Assembly: GCA_023412495.1 (NCBI GenBank)
Contig: JAEYNP010000080.1
Location: 248,001 to 312,000, forward strand
DNA: 64,000 bases
Direction of reading: 5' to 3'
DNA from: Pseudomonadota bacterium
Lineage (GTDB): Bacteria > Desulfobacterota > Desulfobulbia > Desulfobulbales > Desulfocapsaceae
Below are positions 32,631-41,152 of this stretch, one piece after another. The position numbers and the translations under genes were made by a program. Position 1 is the stretch's first letter, and every line of letters starts with the position of its first letter. The notes beneath the pieces are model-generated. The model was not told the DNA's origin. It saw nothing but the letters and a program-made list of their open reading frames with translations, and made no database searches.

Positions 32631-33797
32631 CTACTCACCCGGCGAAAAGGAGGCGAGGTTGGAATGCTGCAGGCGAAGGAAAGTCTCTTCCCCACGCTCC
32701 CCCTGGAACAGCCCGTGCGCCAGCCGGTCGAATTCCCCATGCTCGACCGATTGGCCGAAGACGAGTTCCAGAATGTGGCGAACGTTTCTTTCCCCCTTCT
32801 TGGCCGCCAGGCGGTGAGCGCAGCTCATGCAGGAGGTCACACAGGTTTCAGCCCCGGCATCCTCGACTTCTTGTATCCGCCGTATGGCCCGCTCGCCACA
32901 GAGATCCGGATCGACGGCCGAAACCAGGCCGCCCGAGCCGCAGCAGATGGTTTCTTTTCCGTGATGCGCCATTTCCACCAGCTTGCAGTCGCGAAGCAGG
33001 AGCCGTACCGCGCCGCCTATCCGGCCTTCCCGATCGCTGCACGAGTCGTGCACAGTTACCTTGCCGGCGCCTGGGGCCGGAGCCCTCAGGCCCGACTCGG
33101 CCATGAGCTGATACAGGGAGATAATCTGCACCTGGCAATCAGGCCGGGTTGCCAGCATCCTGGCATGACAGGTCGGGCATGAGGTAATGACAGTACTCGT
33201 ATCGGAGCGCAGAATATGTTCCCATAATCCTGCCGAATAGGCTTTGGCCCTCGCCTTTTGCCCCATTTGCTCCAGGGGTTCGCCGCAGCAGTGCAGCGAC
33301 ACACCCGCCCCGCCTTGCTGCCCGAGCCGTCCATTCAACCACTCCACTGCGGACCGCACCAGCTCCGGCCCTTCGAGGGAGAGCATGCAGCCGGGGAAGA
33401 AGAGGACTTCGCAGTTATCCTTCACCAGTTGCCCGAGGGTTGAACCAGGCGGGTAGTTTGCCCTGAACAGGGTGAATAGATTCCAATCGTGGTCCACCCA
33501 CAGGTGCCGGTAGCACTCTTGATCGATCAGGCCGGTTTTCACGAGCACGTTCCTGGCGTGGGTGACCATACCGCGGATATCCACACCATACGGGCAGAGT
33601 TCGTTGCACAGACTGCAGAGCGAACATTTCGTGAGAAAATCTATCACCTTCGTGTCGACTTGCCCGCTCAGGACAGCCTGAGCGACATCGCCGGGCGAAC
33701 GTTTTACGAAGGCAGTGAGGCGCCGGCAAGCCATCTTGCACTGCTGGCAGTTGAGGCATTTATCTTTGGTCTCTTGCAGGATATCCATCTCCGCCAC
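32631..33797 (-). CDS. HdrD/GlpC-like Fe-S protein with two CCG domains
   Basis: 388 residues. The N-terminus has two [4Fe-4S] motifs (CLNCQQCKMAC; CSLCSLCNELCP). Two CCG-type domains follow: FFPGCMLSLEGPE with SLHCCGEPLEQMG, and VHDSCSDREG with ICCGSGGLVSAVD. Heterodisulfide-reductase subunits HdrB/D use such CCG domains to hold the catalytic cluster; related proteins serve as electron-transfer modules for glycolate, lactate or glycerol-3-phosphate. With the NarI-like cytochrome just upstream it could pass electrons between the quinone pool and a thiol/disulfide or the Mo enzyme. Confidence 0.88.
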   Translation of the reverse strand: MAEMDILQETKDKCLNCQQCKMACRRLTAFVKRSPGDVAQAVLSGQVDTKVIDFLTKCSLCSLCNELCPYGVDIRGMVTHARNVLVKTGLIDQECYRHLWVDHDWNLFTLFRANYPPGSTLGQLVKDNCEVLFFPGCMLSLEGPELVRSAVEWLNGRLGQQGGAGVSLHCCGEPLEQMGQKARAKAYSAGLWEHILRSDTSTVITSCPTCHARMLATRPDCQVQIISLYQLMAESGLRAPAPGAGKVTVHDSCSDREGRIGGAVRLLLRDCKLVEMAHHGKETICCGSGGLVSAVDPDLCGERAIRRIQEVEDAGAETCVTSCMSCAHRLAAKKGERNVRHILELVFGQSVEHGEFDRLAHGLFQGERGEETFLRLQHSNLASFSPGE

Positions 33798-33803
33798 CTC
33801 CGT

Positions 33804-33998
33804 TTATTCCATGGCTTCCGGGTCGTGCTGCAACACAAAATATTCGATTGATCCTATGGCAATCAGAGTAGTTGCCATGACCAGGAAAAACGGGAGAGAA
33901 GTCATCTCGAGATAAAAGGCGGAGGCAAGGCCGATCAGCAGTTCAATCGCTGTCGCCAGGATGAGGTAAACTGTCTGAACTTTCTTCTTCAGTCCCAT
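33804..33998 (-). CDS. Small two-helix membrane protein
   Basis: 64 residues. Basic MGLKKKVQ is followed by two hydrophobic segments (about residues 9-29 and 34-56) and an acidic tail, consistent with an inner-membrane hairpin. It starts 3 bases after the stop of the NarI-like gene and ends 6 bases before the CCG gene, so it is in the operon. I do not recognise the family. It may be an accessory subunit stabilising the cytochrome b/Fe-S complex. Confidence 0.65.
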   Translation of the reverse strand: MGLKKKVQTVYLILATAIELLIGLASAFYLEMTSLPFFLVMATTLIAIGSIEYFVLQHDPEAME

Positions 33999-34001
33999 AA
34001 G

Positions 34002-34796
34002 CTATAACAATCCTTCAGCTAATTTTTCTCTTTTCAACCCGGCGGTATCCTGGCCCATAGTGACGCTTCGGCCGACGGGAGCGGCGAAGATGTGGACAAA
34101 CCTGGTGAATGGAATGCAGGCGAAAAAGCAGGCGATAAGCATCAAATGGATCGTCCACACCAGGGGCGAGAGGATATCCCACTTCCAGGGAAGTTCGGCC
34201 AAAACCCGGGCAATGGGGGCGGCTACAAAGGAGTATTCCCGGAATGGATCATGGGAATCCGTGAGAAAACGGGCTACTTCCGCCAGGTATCCCGTAAAGA
34301 CGACCGACCACAGCAGCAGCAGGAGCCAGAGGTTCACGTAGAGCCGCTCTTTCCTGGCAAATACGGTACGGTGGATCAGCCCCAGCGTAAGCCCGATAAA
34401 GAGAACGAATCCGGTCCCTTCGAGGCCGAATTTCAGGTAGCCCCGCCCCGCCCCGCTGACGAAGTACTCGATCGGGCAGTACTTGATGACCAGCGGGTAG
34501 ATCTGGGAGAGGATAAAGAACGTGGCAAATCCGAGAAAGATGAGGAAATGGCGCAGCCAGAGAAAGAGGGAGCGGCTCCCGATCCTCTTCTGGATGATCG
34601 CCTCACGCAGAATGGTCCTGAGCGAGGGAAACGGCAGGCGGACCCGGGGATCCCGAACCGTCCCAGCCGTCTCCGGATTGTTCACCCAGAGGATATGGGC
34701 GATTCTCGCGACGATGTTCTTGTAGAAACCGACGAGAAAGAAGGCCGTCGCCGACAGGATCATTATCCATAAGAATGCGTACTTGACCATCTTCAC
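34002..34796 (-). CDS. NarI-like membrane cytochrome b subunit
   Basis: 264 residues with about five to six transmembrane helices: residues 5-25, 84-104, 124-144, 152-175 and 210-235. LRHFLIFLGF, LGLIHRTVF and TIHLMLIACFFACIPFTRFVH supply His residues placed as in heme-binding NarI/HdrE/DsrM-type subunits. Such subunits exchange electrons with menaquinol. The gene overlaps the ferredoxin gene by 4 bases, and together with it, the Mo enzyme and the HdrD-like protein makes a plausible membrane-bound redox complex. Confidence 0.82.
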   Translation of the reverse strand: MKMVKYAFLWIMILSATAFFLVGFYKNIVARIAHILWVNNPETAGTVRDPRVRLPFPSLRTILREAIIQKRIGSRSLFLWLRHFLIFLGFATFFILSQIYPLVIKYCPIEYFVSGAGRGYLKFGLEGTGFVLFIGLTLGLIHRTVFARKERLYVNLWLLLLLWSVVFTGYLAEVARFLTDSHDPFREYSFVAAPIARVLAELPWKWDILSPLVWTIHLMLIACFFACIPFTRFVHIFAAPVGRSVTMGQDTAGLKREKLAEGLL

Positions 34797-35317
34797 CCCC
34801 CTTCATGGCCCAGGACACCGGTGTCCTCCAGGCAGGAAATCCGGTCGGCCACGTTCTTCTTGGAGAATTTGGCGAGTTCGTCGATGAGCCCCGAGACGAT
34901 GGCCTGGTTAGGGCAGATCTCCTCGCAGGCCCGCTTCATGCCCATCGGCCGTTCCTGGCAGAAGTTGCATTTCTCCATCCGGCCCTTCGTGCTCATCTTG
35001 GGTGCGCCGAAAGGGCAGGCCCATAGACAGAGCATGCAGCCCACGCACTTGGTCTGGTCCACCGTCACCGCCCCGGTTTCTTCGCTCTTGCTGATGGCCT
35101 GCCGTGGACAGGCCTTCCGGCACGGCGCGTCGCCGCAGTGCATGCAGGAAAGCGACACGTTCACCCCGATGATTTCCGGAAACCGGCCTCTTGTCAGGCA
35201 TGTGACATTTCGCCATTTCACCGTCTGGTTCGAGCCGTTCCACACCTGGCAGGCGACCTCGCAGGCGCGGCAGCCGACACATTTCTCTTTGTCGAAGTAG
35301 AAACCGTACTGATTCAT
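34793..35317 (-). CDS. DmsB/NrfC-like ferredoxin subunit with four [4Fe-4S] motifs
   Basis: 174 residues. Cys motifs in order: CVGCRACEVACQ, CMHCGDAPCRKACP, CVGCMLCLWACP and CNFCQERPMGMKRACEEICP. This is the standard electron-transfer subunit of DMSO-reductase-family enzymes. No TAT signal is seen, matching its cytoplasmic partners. It overlaps the Mo-enzyme gene by 4 bases and the cytochrome gene by 4 bases, indicating a stoichiometric complex. Confidence 0.92.
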   Translation of the reverse strand: MNQYGFYFDKEKCVGCRACEVACQVWNGSNQTVKWRNVTCLTRGRFPEIIGVNVSLSCMHCGDAPCRKACPRQAISKSEETGAVTVDQTKCVGCMLCLWACPFGAPKMSTKGRMEKCNFCQERPMGMKRACEEICPNQAIVSGLIDELAKFSKKNVADRISCLEDTGVLGHEGG

Positions 35318-37419
35318 GAGCTCACCTCAACTTTTCTGACGCTCACCTTGCATTCGTTGTAGCCGATGCCGCCGGACACGGGGTTGACCCGGGAGTCGAA
35401 GATCGGATTGACATGGGATCCCTTGCCCCTGGCAAGCGACCCCGTGGTGCGGCCGAAGCCGTGACCCTGCAGCACCCGCACGATGCCGGGCTTGAGGCCG
35501 TCCTTGACCCGTGCGGCAATGGTCACCTTGCCGAGCGGCGAGGCGACTTCCACCCGGTCGCCGTCGGCAATGCCCAGTTCCCCGGCGTCGGCAGTGCTCA
35601 GCTCCACCCAGTTTTCATCCTCGATGGCCATCAGGTAGGGATTGTTCTGGGTATGGGTGCCGCAGTGGTTCTGCATCTTGGCGTTGATCAGCTGGAACGG
35701 GTATTCGGAATCCGGCTTCACCCGGTGATCCTCTTCGTAGACCGGCAGAGGATCGTAGCCATTTTCGGCCAGGAGTTCGGAATAGACCTCGACCCTGCCT
35801 GTGGACGTCATGAAGCCTTCCTCAAGGTATTTGTGGTACCGCAGCTCCCCGTGCCATACGCCAGTCTCTTTGAGTTCCTCGAAGGAAACCGGCAGAAAGG
35901 ACGTGGCATTCCTGGCCCAGTCCTCCCAGCTTTCCCACTGAAAATAGCGACCGTAGCCCATCTTCTCGGCCAGCCCCCTGATGATCTCGTAGTGCGGCTT
36001 CGAATCCCCCAGGCAGGGAATCGCCGGTTGGGCCAGAATCACCTGCGGCCCGGACCAAAGGCTTTCCCTCACTTCGGCCCGCTCGAACATCGATGCCTCT
36101 GGCAGGACGATATCGGAAAGCTGAGCGGTTTCGCTAATATAGAGATCGATGGTGACCGAGAGGTCGAGGTTCGCCATCATCTTCCGGAACAGCGCGGTGT
36201 TCGGATCGCTCTGGGCCGGATTGACGATGTGGAAGAAGAGGCCTCGCACCGAATACGGATCATTTTCCAGAACCGCCTTGGGCAGCAGCTGGCTGGGAAT
36301 GTCGGGGGCCAGGGGGTAGCCCATGGCGGCGCTGAGATTCGGCCGCTCGGGCACGGCGACAACTTCCTCGGGAATATCGAGCGGCGGGAGCAAGGGTCCA
36401 GCCTCCTTCAGGATCAGACAGCCGGGGCCGTCGACATTGCCGGTGATCGCGTTGAGGCAGAAGATGGCCCGCAACGCCTGAAAGCCGTTCGAGTAATTGA
36501 CTATGCCTTTGAGACCGTCCATCACCGCCGGTTTGGTCCGGGCGAATTCGTCAGCGAGTTCGATGATCGTCGCGGCGGGAATGCCGGTGATGGTCTCGGC
36601 CCACTGGGGCGTGTAGCCCTTCTCCTTGAGGTGTTCGGCAAATGCCTCGAAGCCGTAGACGTAGTTTTCGCAGAACTCCGCGTCGTGGGCGCCCGTTTCG
36701 ACGATACGATAGGCCATGGCCAGCGCCAGGGCCCCGTCTGTGCCCGGATTGATGGGCAGCCAGACATGGGCTTTTTCCGCCGTCCGGGTGCGGTACGGGT
36801 CGACCACCACCAGCTTTGTCGTCCGTTTGACCGCCTCCACCAGTTCCCGGTTCTCATGCAGGCTCTGATTGGGACCCAGGGGATCCTCGCCCCAGAGCAT
36901 GATAAACCGGCTGTTCTCGTAGTCCTTGGTGGGCAGCGGATGGCCGAAGGTAGTCAGCCCGGCCAGGCGGCGGCTTTGGTCGCAGGCGGCGCCATGGCCG
37001 GTCCAGTTCGGCGTCCCGTAGAGTTGAACGAAGAGCTGCTGGGAAAACATCTCGTTGGAATCGAGGTGCCACAAGTAGGCCACGGCTTCGGGACCGTATT
37101 TTTCCTTGATGACCTGAAGTTTTTCCGCGATGAACGAGAAGGCGTCATCCCAGGATATGGCCCTGAAGTTTCCGTTTTTGTCCTTCCGCATCGGGTGGAG
37201 CAGCCGGTCGGGGTCACGGGAGAGGTGGATGCTCGAGATCCCCTTGACGCAGCGGGTCGTCCGGTTGGGAGCATTTTCATTGCCTCTGACGTAGACCACC
37301 TGGTTGTCACGGACAAAGACTTCGGTGGGGCAATGCCAGGGACACACGATACATACCCCGGGCACCACCTTGGTTCCCCGTATCTCATTGATGATGTGGC
37401 GAGTGCTGTGTAGATTCAT
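35314..37419 (-). CDS. Mo/W-bis-MGD oxidoreductase, catalytic subunit of the membrane complex (2)
   Basis: About 701 residues from the ATG at 37419; an in-frame start at 37470 would add 17 basic residues. Cluster ligands C23, C26, C30 (CIVCPWHC) and C57 are visible. C146 in TPNWTGHGAACDQS is the predicted Mo/W ligand. VVVDPYRTRTAEKAHVWLPINPGTDGALALAM, AQLSDIVLPEASMFERAEV and the C-terminal VRVLQGHGFGRTT region bind the two MGD cofactors. The ferredoxin and NarI-like subunits directly downstream imply coupling to menaquinone. No TAT motif is seen, so the enzyme faces the cytoplasm. The substrate is unknown. Confidence 0.88.
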   Translation of the reverse strand: MNLHSTRHIINEIRGTKVVPGVCIVCPWHCPTEVFVRDNQVVYVRGNENAPNRTTRCVKGISSIHLSRDPDRLLHPMRKDKNGNFRAISWDDAFSFIAEKLQVIKEKYGPEAVAYLWHLDSNEMFSQQLFVQLYGTPNWTGHGAACDQSRRLAGLTTFGHPLPTKDYENSRFIMLWGEDPLGPNQSLHENRELVEAVKRTTKLVVVDPYRTRTAEKAHVWLPINPGTDGALALAMAYRIVETGAHDAEFCENYVYGFEAFAEHLKEKGYTPQWAETITGIPAATIIELADEFARTKPAVMDGLKGIVNYSNGFQALRAIFCLNAITGNVDGPGCLILKEAGPLLPPLDIPEEVVAVPERPNLSAAMGYPLAPDIPSQLLPKAVLENDPYSVRGLFFHIVNPAQSDPNTALFRKMMANLDLSVTIDLYISETAQLSDIVLPEASMFERAEVRESLWSGPQVILAQPAIPCLGDSKPHYEIIRGLAEKMGYGRYFQWESWEDWARNATSFLPVSFEELKETGVWHGELRYHKYLEEGFMTSTGRVEVYSELLAENGYDPLPVYEEDHRVKPDSEYPFQLINAKMQNHCGTHTQNNPYLMAIEDENWVELSTADAGELGIADGDRVEVASPLGKVTIAARVKDGLKPGIVRVLQGHGFGRTTGSLARGKGSHVNPIFDSRVNPVSGGIGYNECKVSVRKVEVSS

Positions 37420-37484
37420 CCTTGCTGCTCTCTTCTTGTTCCGTTTTTTTGTGTCGGCAGACTGCACCATCAGATCGTTTCGAT

Positions 37485-38270
37485 TTACCCGAGCACGATC
37501 CGCATCCCGTCATAAGCCAGTCTGACAGTTCCCCCGTAAGGTTTTATGACATTCTCGATCTCCCGGCTGGTTACCGGCTTGCCGTAATGCATCGAAAGAT
37601 GGGTCAGGTACAGGACGCCGACGCTCAATTCACGAGCTATCCGAACCGTTTCGTCCAACGCGAGATGCTTGTCCGGGTACCAGTTTTCTTCCCAGAAAGT
37701 CGCATCGAGAATAAGGTTTTCAACTCCGGTCAGAAGGACTTTCGTACGATCTGGCAGGGGGCCTGTGTCCGGCAGATAGGCTGTGCGCCCTGTCTCGGTG
37801 CCAATCATATAACCCAACGTGCCCCGCGAGTGGGCCACTTCAACCGCAGTGATTGAGACCCCATTTCTCCATAAGGTTCCGCCGGGCTGGAGAGGAACGA
37901 CGTCCATCCACTCCTTCAGCGACCCGTGACAGCTCTCCAGTTCTTCCAGCGTCTCGGGACTCATGACTGCAGGGAGCCTGTTTTTGCAATGAAAACGGGC
38001 ATAGATCTCAAGATCGCCAAGCCCTGCGCAATGATCGTGATGCGCGTGGGTGAGGAAAAGGCAGTCGATATGACGCAGCCGCTCGCGAAGAAGCTGCGAG
38101 GAAAGCTCAGGCGGCGCATCGAAGAGGAGGTTGACTTTTCCACAGAGGACAACAGCGCTACGAGTGCGCCGGCAACGGGGATCTTCCTCGGCCTCCATGC
38201 ACACCTCGCAGTCGCAGTAGAATTCCGGCACGCCGTTCCCCGCCCCGGTACCAAGGAAAATCAATTCCAT
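37485..38270 (-). CDS. Metallo-beta-lactamase-fold phosphodiesterase (PhnP/RNase Z-like)
   Basis: 261 residues from the ATG at 38270 (AGAGGG upstream). LGTGAGNGVPEFYCDCEVC and RRTRSAVVL resemble PhnP. FLTHAHHDHCAG is the HxHxDH metal motif; EVAHSRGTLGYMIG, AYLPDTG and LILDATFWEENW supply further His/Asp ligands, and YLTHLSMHYG the C-terminal His. PhnP is a cyclic-phosphodiesterase; related proteins act on other phosphodiesters or as PqqB-like oxidases. Upstream of a Mo enzyme it may process a cyclic phosphate metabolite or cofactor intermediate, as inference only. Confidence 0.82.
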   Translation of the reverse strand: MELIFLGTGAGNGVPEFYCDCEVCMEAEEDPRCRRTRSAVVLCGKVNLLFDAPPELSSQLLRERLRHIDCLFLTHAHHDHCAGLGDLEIYARFHCKNRLPAVMSPETLEELESCHGSLKEWMDVVPLQPGGTLWRNGVSITAVEVAHSRGTLGYMIGTETGRTAYLPDTGPLPDRTKVLLTGVENLILDATFWEENWYPDKHLALDETVRIARELSVGVLYLTHLSMHYGKPVTSREIENVIKPYGGTVRLAYDGMRIVLG

Positions 38271-38301
38271 GGGATTACCCTCTGGCTTTCCATCGTTGAA
38301 G

Positions 38302-38679
38302 TTATTTCCTCGCCGGACCTGCCGGTCCTGCCGGACCCGCGGCACGAGCCAGGGTGAGAGGAAGCGCCTCGCCACAGGACGAGCAGGATTTCGTGTCGGA
38401 CATTTTGGCGAGTTCCGCCGCGACGAGTTCGATAGTCCCCTGGGTGAGTTTCCCCTGGGAGAGCGGGACGATCTGTTTCAAGGTCATGCCCATGGCCATT
38501 TTCAGCCGTGGATCGGCAATCATGGCGGCGCAGTGCGTCTCGAGAATGGCCTTGGAATTGGCATTGCCCATCAGTTCGGTCAAGTTCGAGTCAGTGGAAA
38601 GCGGCAGCGGATTCATCGTGTTACACTTCGGACATGCGACCTCTCTCTTCTTGATGGCCGTCGTCGGTCTAAAACACAT
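38302..38679 (-). CDS. Hypothetical two-knuckle zinc-ribbon protein
   Basis: 125 residues. One CxxC at residues about 16-19 (ACPKCNTMNPLPL) and another near residue 98 (SCSSCGEALPL) would form a split zinc ribbon around a helical middle. The C-terminus is a collagen-like AAGPAGPAGPA run. It is the first gene of the long leftward array, 31 bases ahead of the phosphodiesterase. The family is not recognised. It may be a small metal-binding accessory or scaffold protein. Confidence 0.6.
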   Translation of the reverse strand: MCFRPTTAIKKREVACPKCNTMNPLPLSTDSNLTELMGNANSKAILETHCAAMIADPRLKMAMGMTLKQIVPLSQGKLTQGTIELVAAELAKMSDTKSCSSCGEALPLTLARAAGPAGPAGPARK

Positions 38680-39047
38680 GTCGTTCCCCTTTTTGTTGTT
38701 GAAGCATTAATTATTTCCCCTATCGGTGACACTTTACAGTGTCTATCTATAGACCATTCGACGAAGATGTCAATAGAAAATTTTTACATAGCTTTATCTC
38801 ACTGTAATTGTGCAGAAAACAAATTTTAACGGGGATGGTTTTCAAGAACGGAGGAACCTGCGATCATTCAAGGAAAACGCACGAAGAAGTTGACGATGGG
38901 ACGTAATGAACAACGAGGGGCATAAACAAGCCCGCACCTGGTGGCATGAGATAATGGCAGGCGGACATGAGTCTGCCAGTGAAGGAACTAAATGCAGCAC
39001 TCCCTTGACAAGGGAATCTGCACGTATCTGGCAACCGGAATAGATTA
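38680..39047. promoter_or_regulatory. Control region of the 19-kb redox array, with a GACACT palindrome
   Basis: This gap upstream of the first array gene contains GACACT-TTAC-AGTGTC (38728-38743), a perfect 6+6 inverted repeat about 50 bases before the start codon and overlapping where a promoter would lie. The adjacent TetR gene (39243-39875) is an obvious candidate to bind it. The rest (about 38800-39047) shows no ORF with coding character. Confidence 0.5.
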
Positions 39048-39161
39048 GTACCTTAGAAATTCATTTCTTGTTTTTTAAAAATGAATTTCGTGAAGGTACT
39101 TATCCCCTCTGCTGTGGGAGGGGATCACAACCCTTGGGCTGCGTGCGTCAGCCCGCATTAG
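39048..39161 (+). repeat. Extended repeat module with 52-bp palindrome copy D (39048-39099)
   Basis: The palindrome (arms GAAATTCATTT/AAATGAATTTC) is followed by hairpins CCCCTCTGCTGTGGGAGGGG and GGGCTGCGTGCGTCAGCCC, ending GCATTAG. The same module recurs at 41153-41266 and, inverted, at 12091-12230. Confidence 0.88.
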
Positions 39162-39242
39162 AGGAGGAACTTGTGACGAGCGGCGGGGGTCCAAGGAAAT
39201 GAGATGCCTCGGAATCCCCGTGCGGCCGCGAACGGGCTGAAA

Positions 39243-39875
39243 CTATCCTTCTTTGACGAATCTTACAAACATCTTGTGAACTTCATCGATGAGCTGATCG
39301 CTGACACCGGTGCCGAGCGCCGCGATATCTTCAGTCCGCAGATCAACTTTGCTCATATAAGGAATGATAAGGTTCCATTGTACAAAAAAGGAAAACAGCA
39401 TCATGCAGGCGACGAAGGGATTGACATCCCGGAAGCCGCTCTTTTCCCTGCCTTCCTCCAGGATACCGGTAAAGGTGGCAAAGAGCTTGTCCAAGCCCTC
39501 TACTACATAATTCGGCAGAAATTCCCCCCCGGAGAGTAATTCCCTGAGGACGATCGAGTGGAGTTTCCGATCACTCCCTATTTGCGCGATGGTTCGGATA
39601 AAATGGCGCAGCTTCTCCTCCGGCGCCAGCTTCTCCGTGATATTGATATCGATCAGCTTGTACGCCTCATTGAGCAGTTCCTGGATGACAGAGGCATAAA
39701 GGGTATCCTTGTCGCCCATGTAGTAGTACATGCTGCGCTTGCTGATGCCTGCCACTTCCGCTATCTCGTTGGTGCTGGCACCGGCATATCCCTTCTCGGC
39801 GAATACCTCCGTAGCCGTCTTCAGGATGTGGCGCATCTTCTCCTGCCTTCTGTTCTTCACATCTTTACGTGACAC
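39243..39875 (-). CDS. TetR-family transcriptional regulator
   Basis: 210 residues. The start is GTG at 39875 with GAGCGGA just upstream. The N-terminal helix-turn-helix is ILKTATEVFAEKGYAGASTN then AGISKRSMYYYMGDKDTLYA. The rest is a helical effector domain containing HSIVLRELLSGGEFLPNYV. It is transcribed in the same direction as, and upstream of, the redox array and may regulate it through the 38728-38743 palindrome. The effector is unknown; unlike the window's other regulators it lacks a MerR head. Confidence 0.88.
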   Translation of the reverse strand: MSRKDVKNRRQEKMRHILKTATEVFAEKGYAGASTNEIAEVAGISKRSMYYYMGDKDTLYASVIQELLNEAYKLIDINITEKLAPEEKLRHFIRTIAQIGSDRKLHSIVLRELLSGGEFLPNYVVEGLDKLFATFTGILEEGREKSGFRDVNPFVACMMLFSFFVQWNLIIPYMSKVDLRTEDIAALGTGVSDQLIDEVHKMFVRFVKEG

Positions 39876-40453
39876 TCCGCTCTCCTCTCTCTATTTAATC
39901 AACAAAGACAATTATGCCTCGCTTGAGATCTTCGATTTTTTAAGCAAGCTTCCCAGCAAGGCACCCATACTTTCGCAAAATGAAAACCGCCCCACCCTCG
40001 AACACACATAACCGCGTCCACCATGTCCGAAAGAGCTCTGAAAAACGGCAAGCGCAAGCTCTCAATCTCGATGCCCATCCAGGTGAATTCGCACCATCTG
40101 GTGACACCGCATCTGAACTCATTCTATACATGCAACAGGAGTTGCTTGTCAAGCCCTCGATAACACTCCGAGTTCAGACGCTGGTGGTAATTTTTGTGGC
40201 TGCAGTGCCGCTTCCTGGACCGTGAGGTTCGGCAGGACGTAATCTGCCCCCCACCCCTTCCATCCAATGACTTTTCTCTCAAAATCATTAGAACTTCGGT
40301 AAACCTCGACAAATCGGACGAAATATATTTTAGAATTTGCACTTATTGGTGTCACCACTGTTGATTTTTTCCTTTTAACCTTGCCTCTCTCGACAAGGCA
40401 AGATACAGTATCAGCATATGCCAAGACCTATGCCTTGAAAAAGAGAGGACATC
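39876..40453. other. Gene-free region upstream of vapBC
   Basis: No frame with convincing start or composition is present over about 580 bases, which become AT-rich toward the vapB promoter. Inverted repeat CTTGCCT-N9-AGGCAAG (40380-40402) and palindrome GATACAGTATC (40402-40412) lie just upstream of vapB and are candidate autoregulatory operators. Confidence 0.5.
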
Positions 40454-40693
40454 ATGCAAACTGAAAGACACGTCAGACTCTTTAAGAACGGGAGAAATCA
40501 GGCACTGCGTATTCCCCGTGAGTTTGAGTTGCCAGGAGATGAGGCTGTGATTCGAAAGGAAGGGACAAAACTTATTATTGAACCTGTTCAACAACGCTCC
40601 CTGCTGAAGGTCATAGCCGGATGGCAGCCGCTGTCTGATGATTTTCCCGATGTCGATGAAGATCTCCTGCCGTTGGATGATATCGAGCTGTGA
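40454..40693 (+). CDS. vapB: VapB-type antitoxin (AbrB/SpoVT fold)
   Basis: 79 residues. VRLFKNGRNQALRIPREFEL is the swapped-hairpin AbrB DNA-binding domain of VapB antitoxins. The acidic C-terminus (DDFPDVDEDLLPLDDIEL) would thread into the toxin's active site. It is followed after one base by the PIN toxin gene. VapB normally represses its own operon with VapC, consistent with the palindromes immediately upstream. Confidence 0.9.
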   Translation: MQTERHVRLFKNGRNQALRIPREFELPGDEAVIRKEGTKLIIEPVQQRSLLKVIAGWQPLSDDFPDVDEDLLPLDDIEL

Positions 40694-40694
40694 T

Positions 40695-41102
40695 ATGGCA
40701 GATTTTACTTATTTGTTGGATACCAATATCCTTTCCAACCTGATACGCAACCCGGCCGGCAGTGTTGCACGGCGAATCGCCGAAAAGGGAGAGAAAACGG
40801 TTTGCACAAGCATTGTCGTTGCATGCGAATTACGTTTTAGGGCGGAGAAAAAACAATCCGCCTCCCTTCAGGCAAGGGTTGAAGAATTGCTCACAGTCCT
40901 TGACGTTCTAGCTCTGGATGTCGATACAGATTTCCATTATGCCTGGATTCGAGCCAAGCTGGAAGCGGCAGGCACCCCCATTGGCCCAAACGACTTACTT
41001 ATTGCAGCTCACGCCCTGTCACTCGAACTGACCCTGGTAACCGCGAATATCGGGGAATTTTCCCGCGTCCCGGGGTTGTCACTGGAAAACTGGCTTGAAT
41101 AA
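40695..41102 (+). CDS. vapC: VapC-type PIN-domain toxin RNase
   Basis: 135 residues from the ATG at 40695. PIN acidic residues are at DFTYLLDTNILSN (Asp), VVACELRFRAEK (Glu), PIGPNDLLIAAHAL (Asp) and LVTANIGEFSRV (Asp/Glu region). This gives an Mg-dependent endoribonuclease that usually cuts tRNA or rRNA. It ends in GLSLENWLE, typical of the VapC/FitB group, and forms a toxin-antitoxin pair with the preceding gene. It sits in a repeat-rich segment, consistent with lateral acquisition. Confidence 0.9.
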   Translation: MADFTYLLDTNILSNLIRNPAGSVARRIAEKGEKTVCTSIVVACELRFRAEKKQSASLQARVEELLTVLDVLALDVDTDFHYAWIRAKLEAAGTPIGPNDLLIAAHALSLELTLVTANIGEFSRVPGLSLENWLE

Positions 41103-41152
41103 CCTTTTCCTATTTCCTTTACAGAGGAACATTACGAGTCCTCTCCACTTTA

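Noticed and set aside
35413..37413. Plus-strand open frame of 666 codons opposite Mo/W enzyme 2
   Set aside because: Mirror frame caused by GC-rich codon usage; the minus-strand product has all family motifs.
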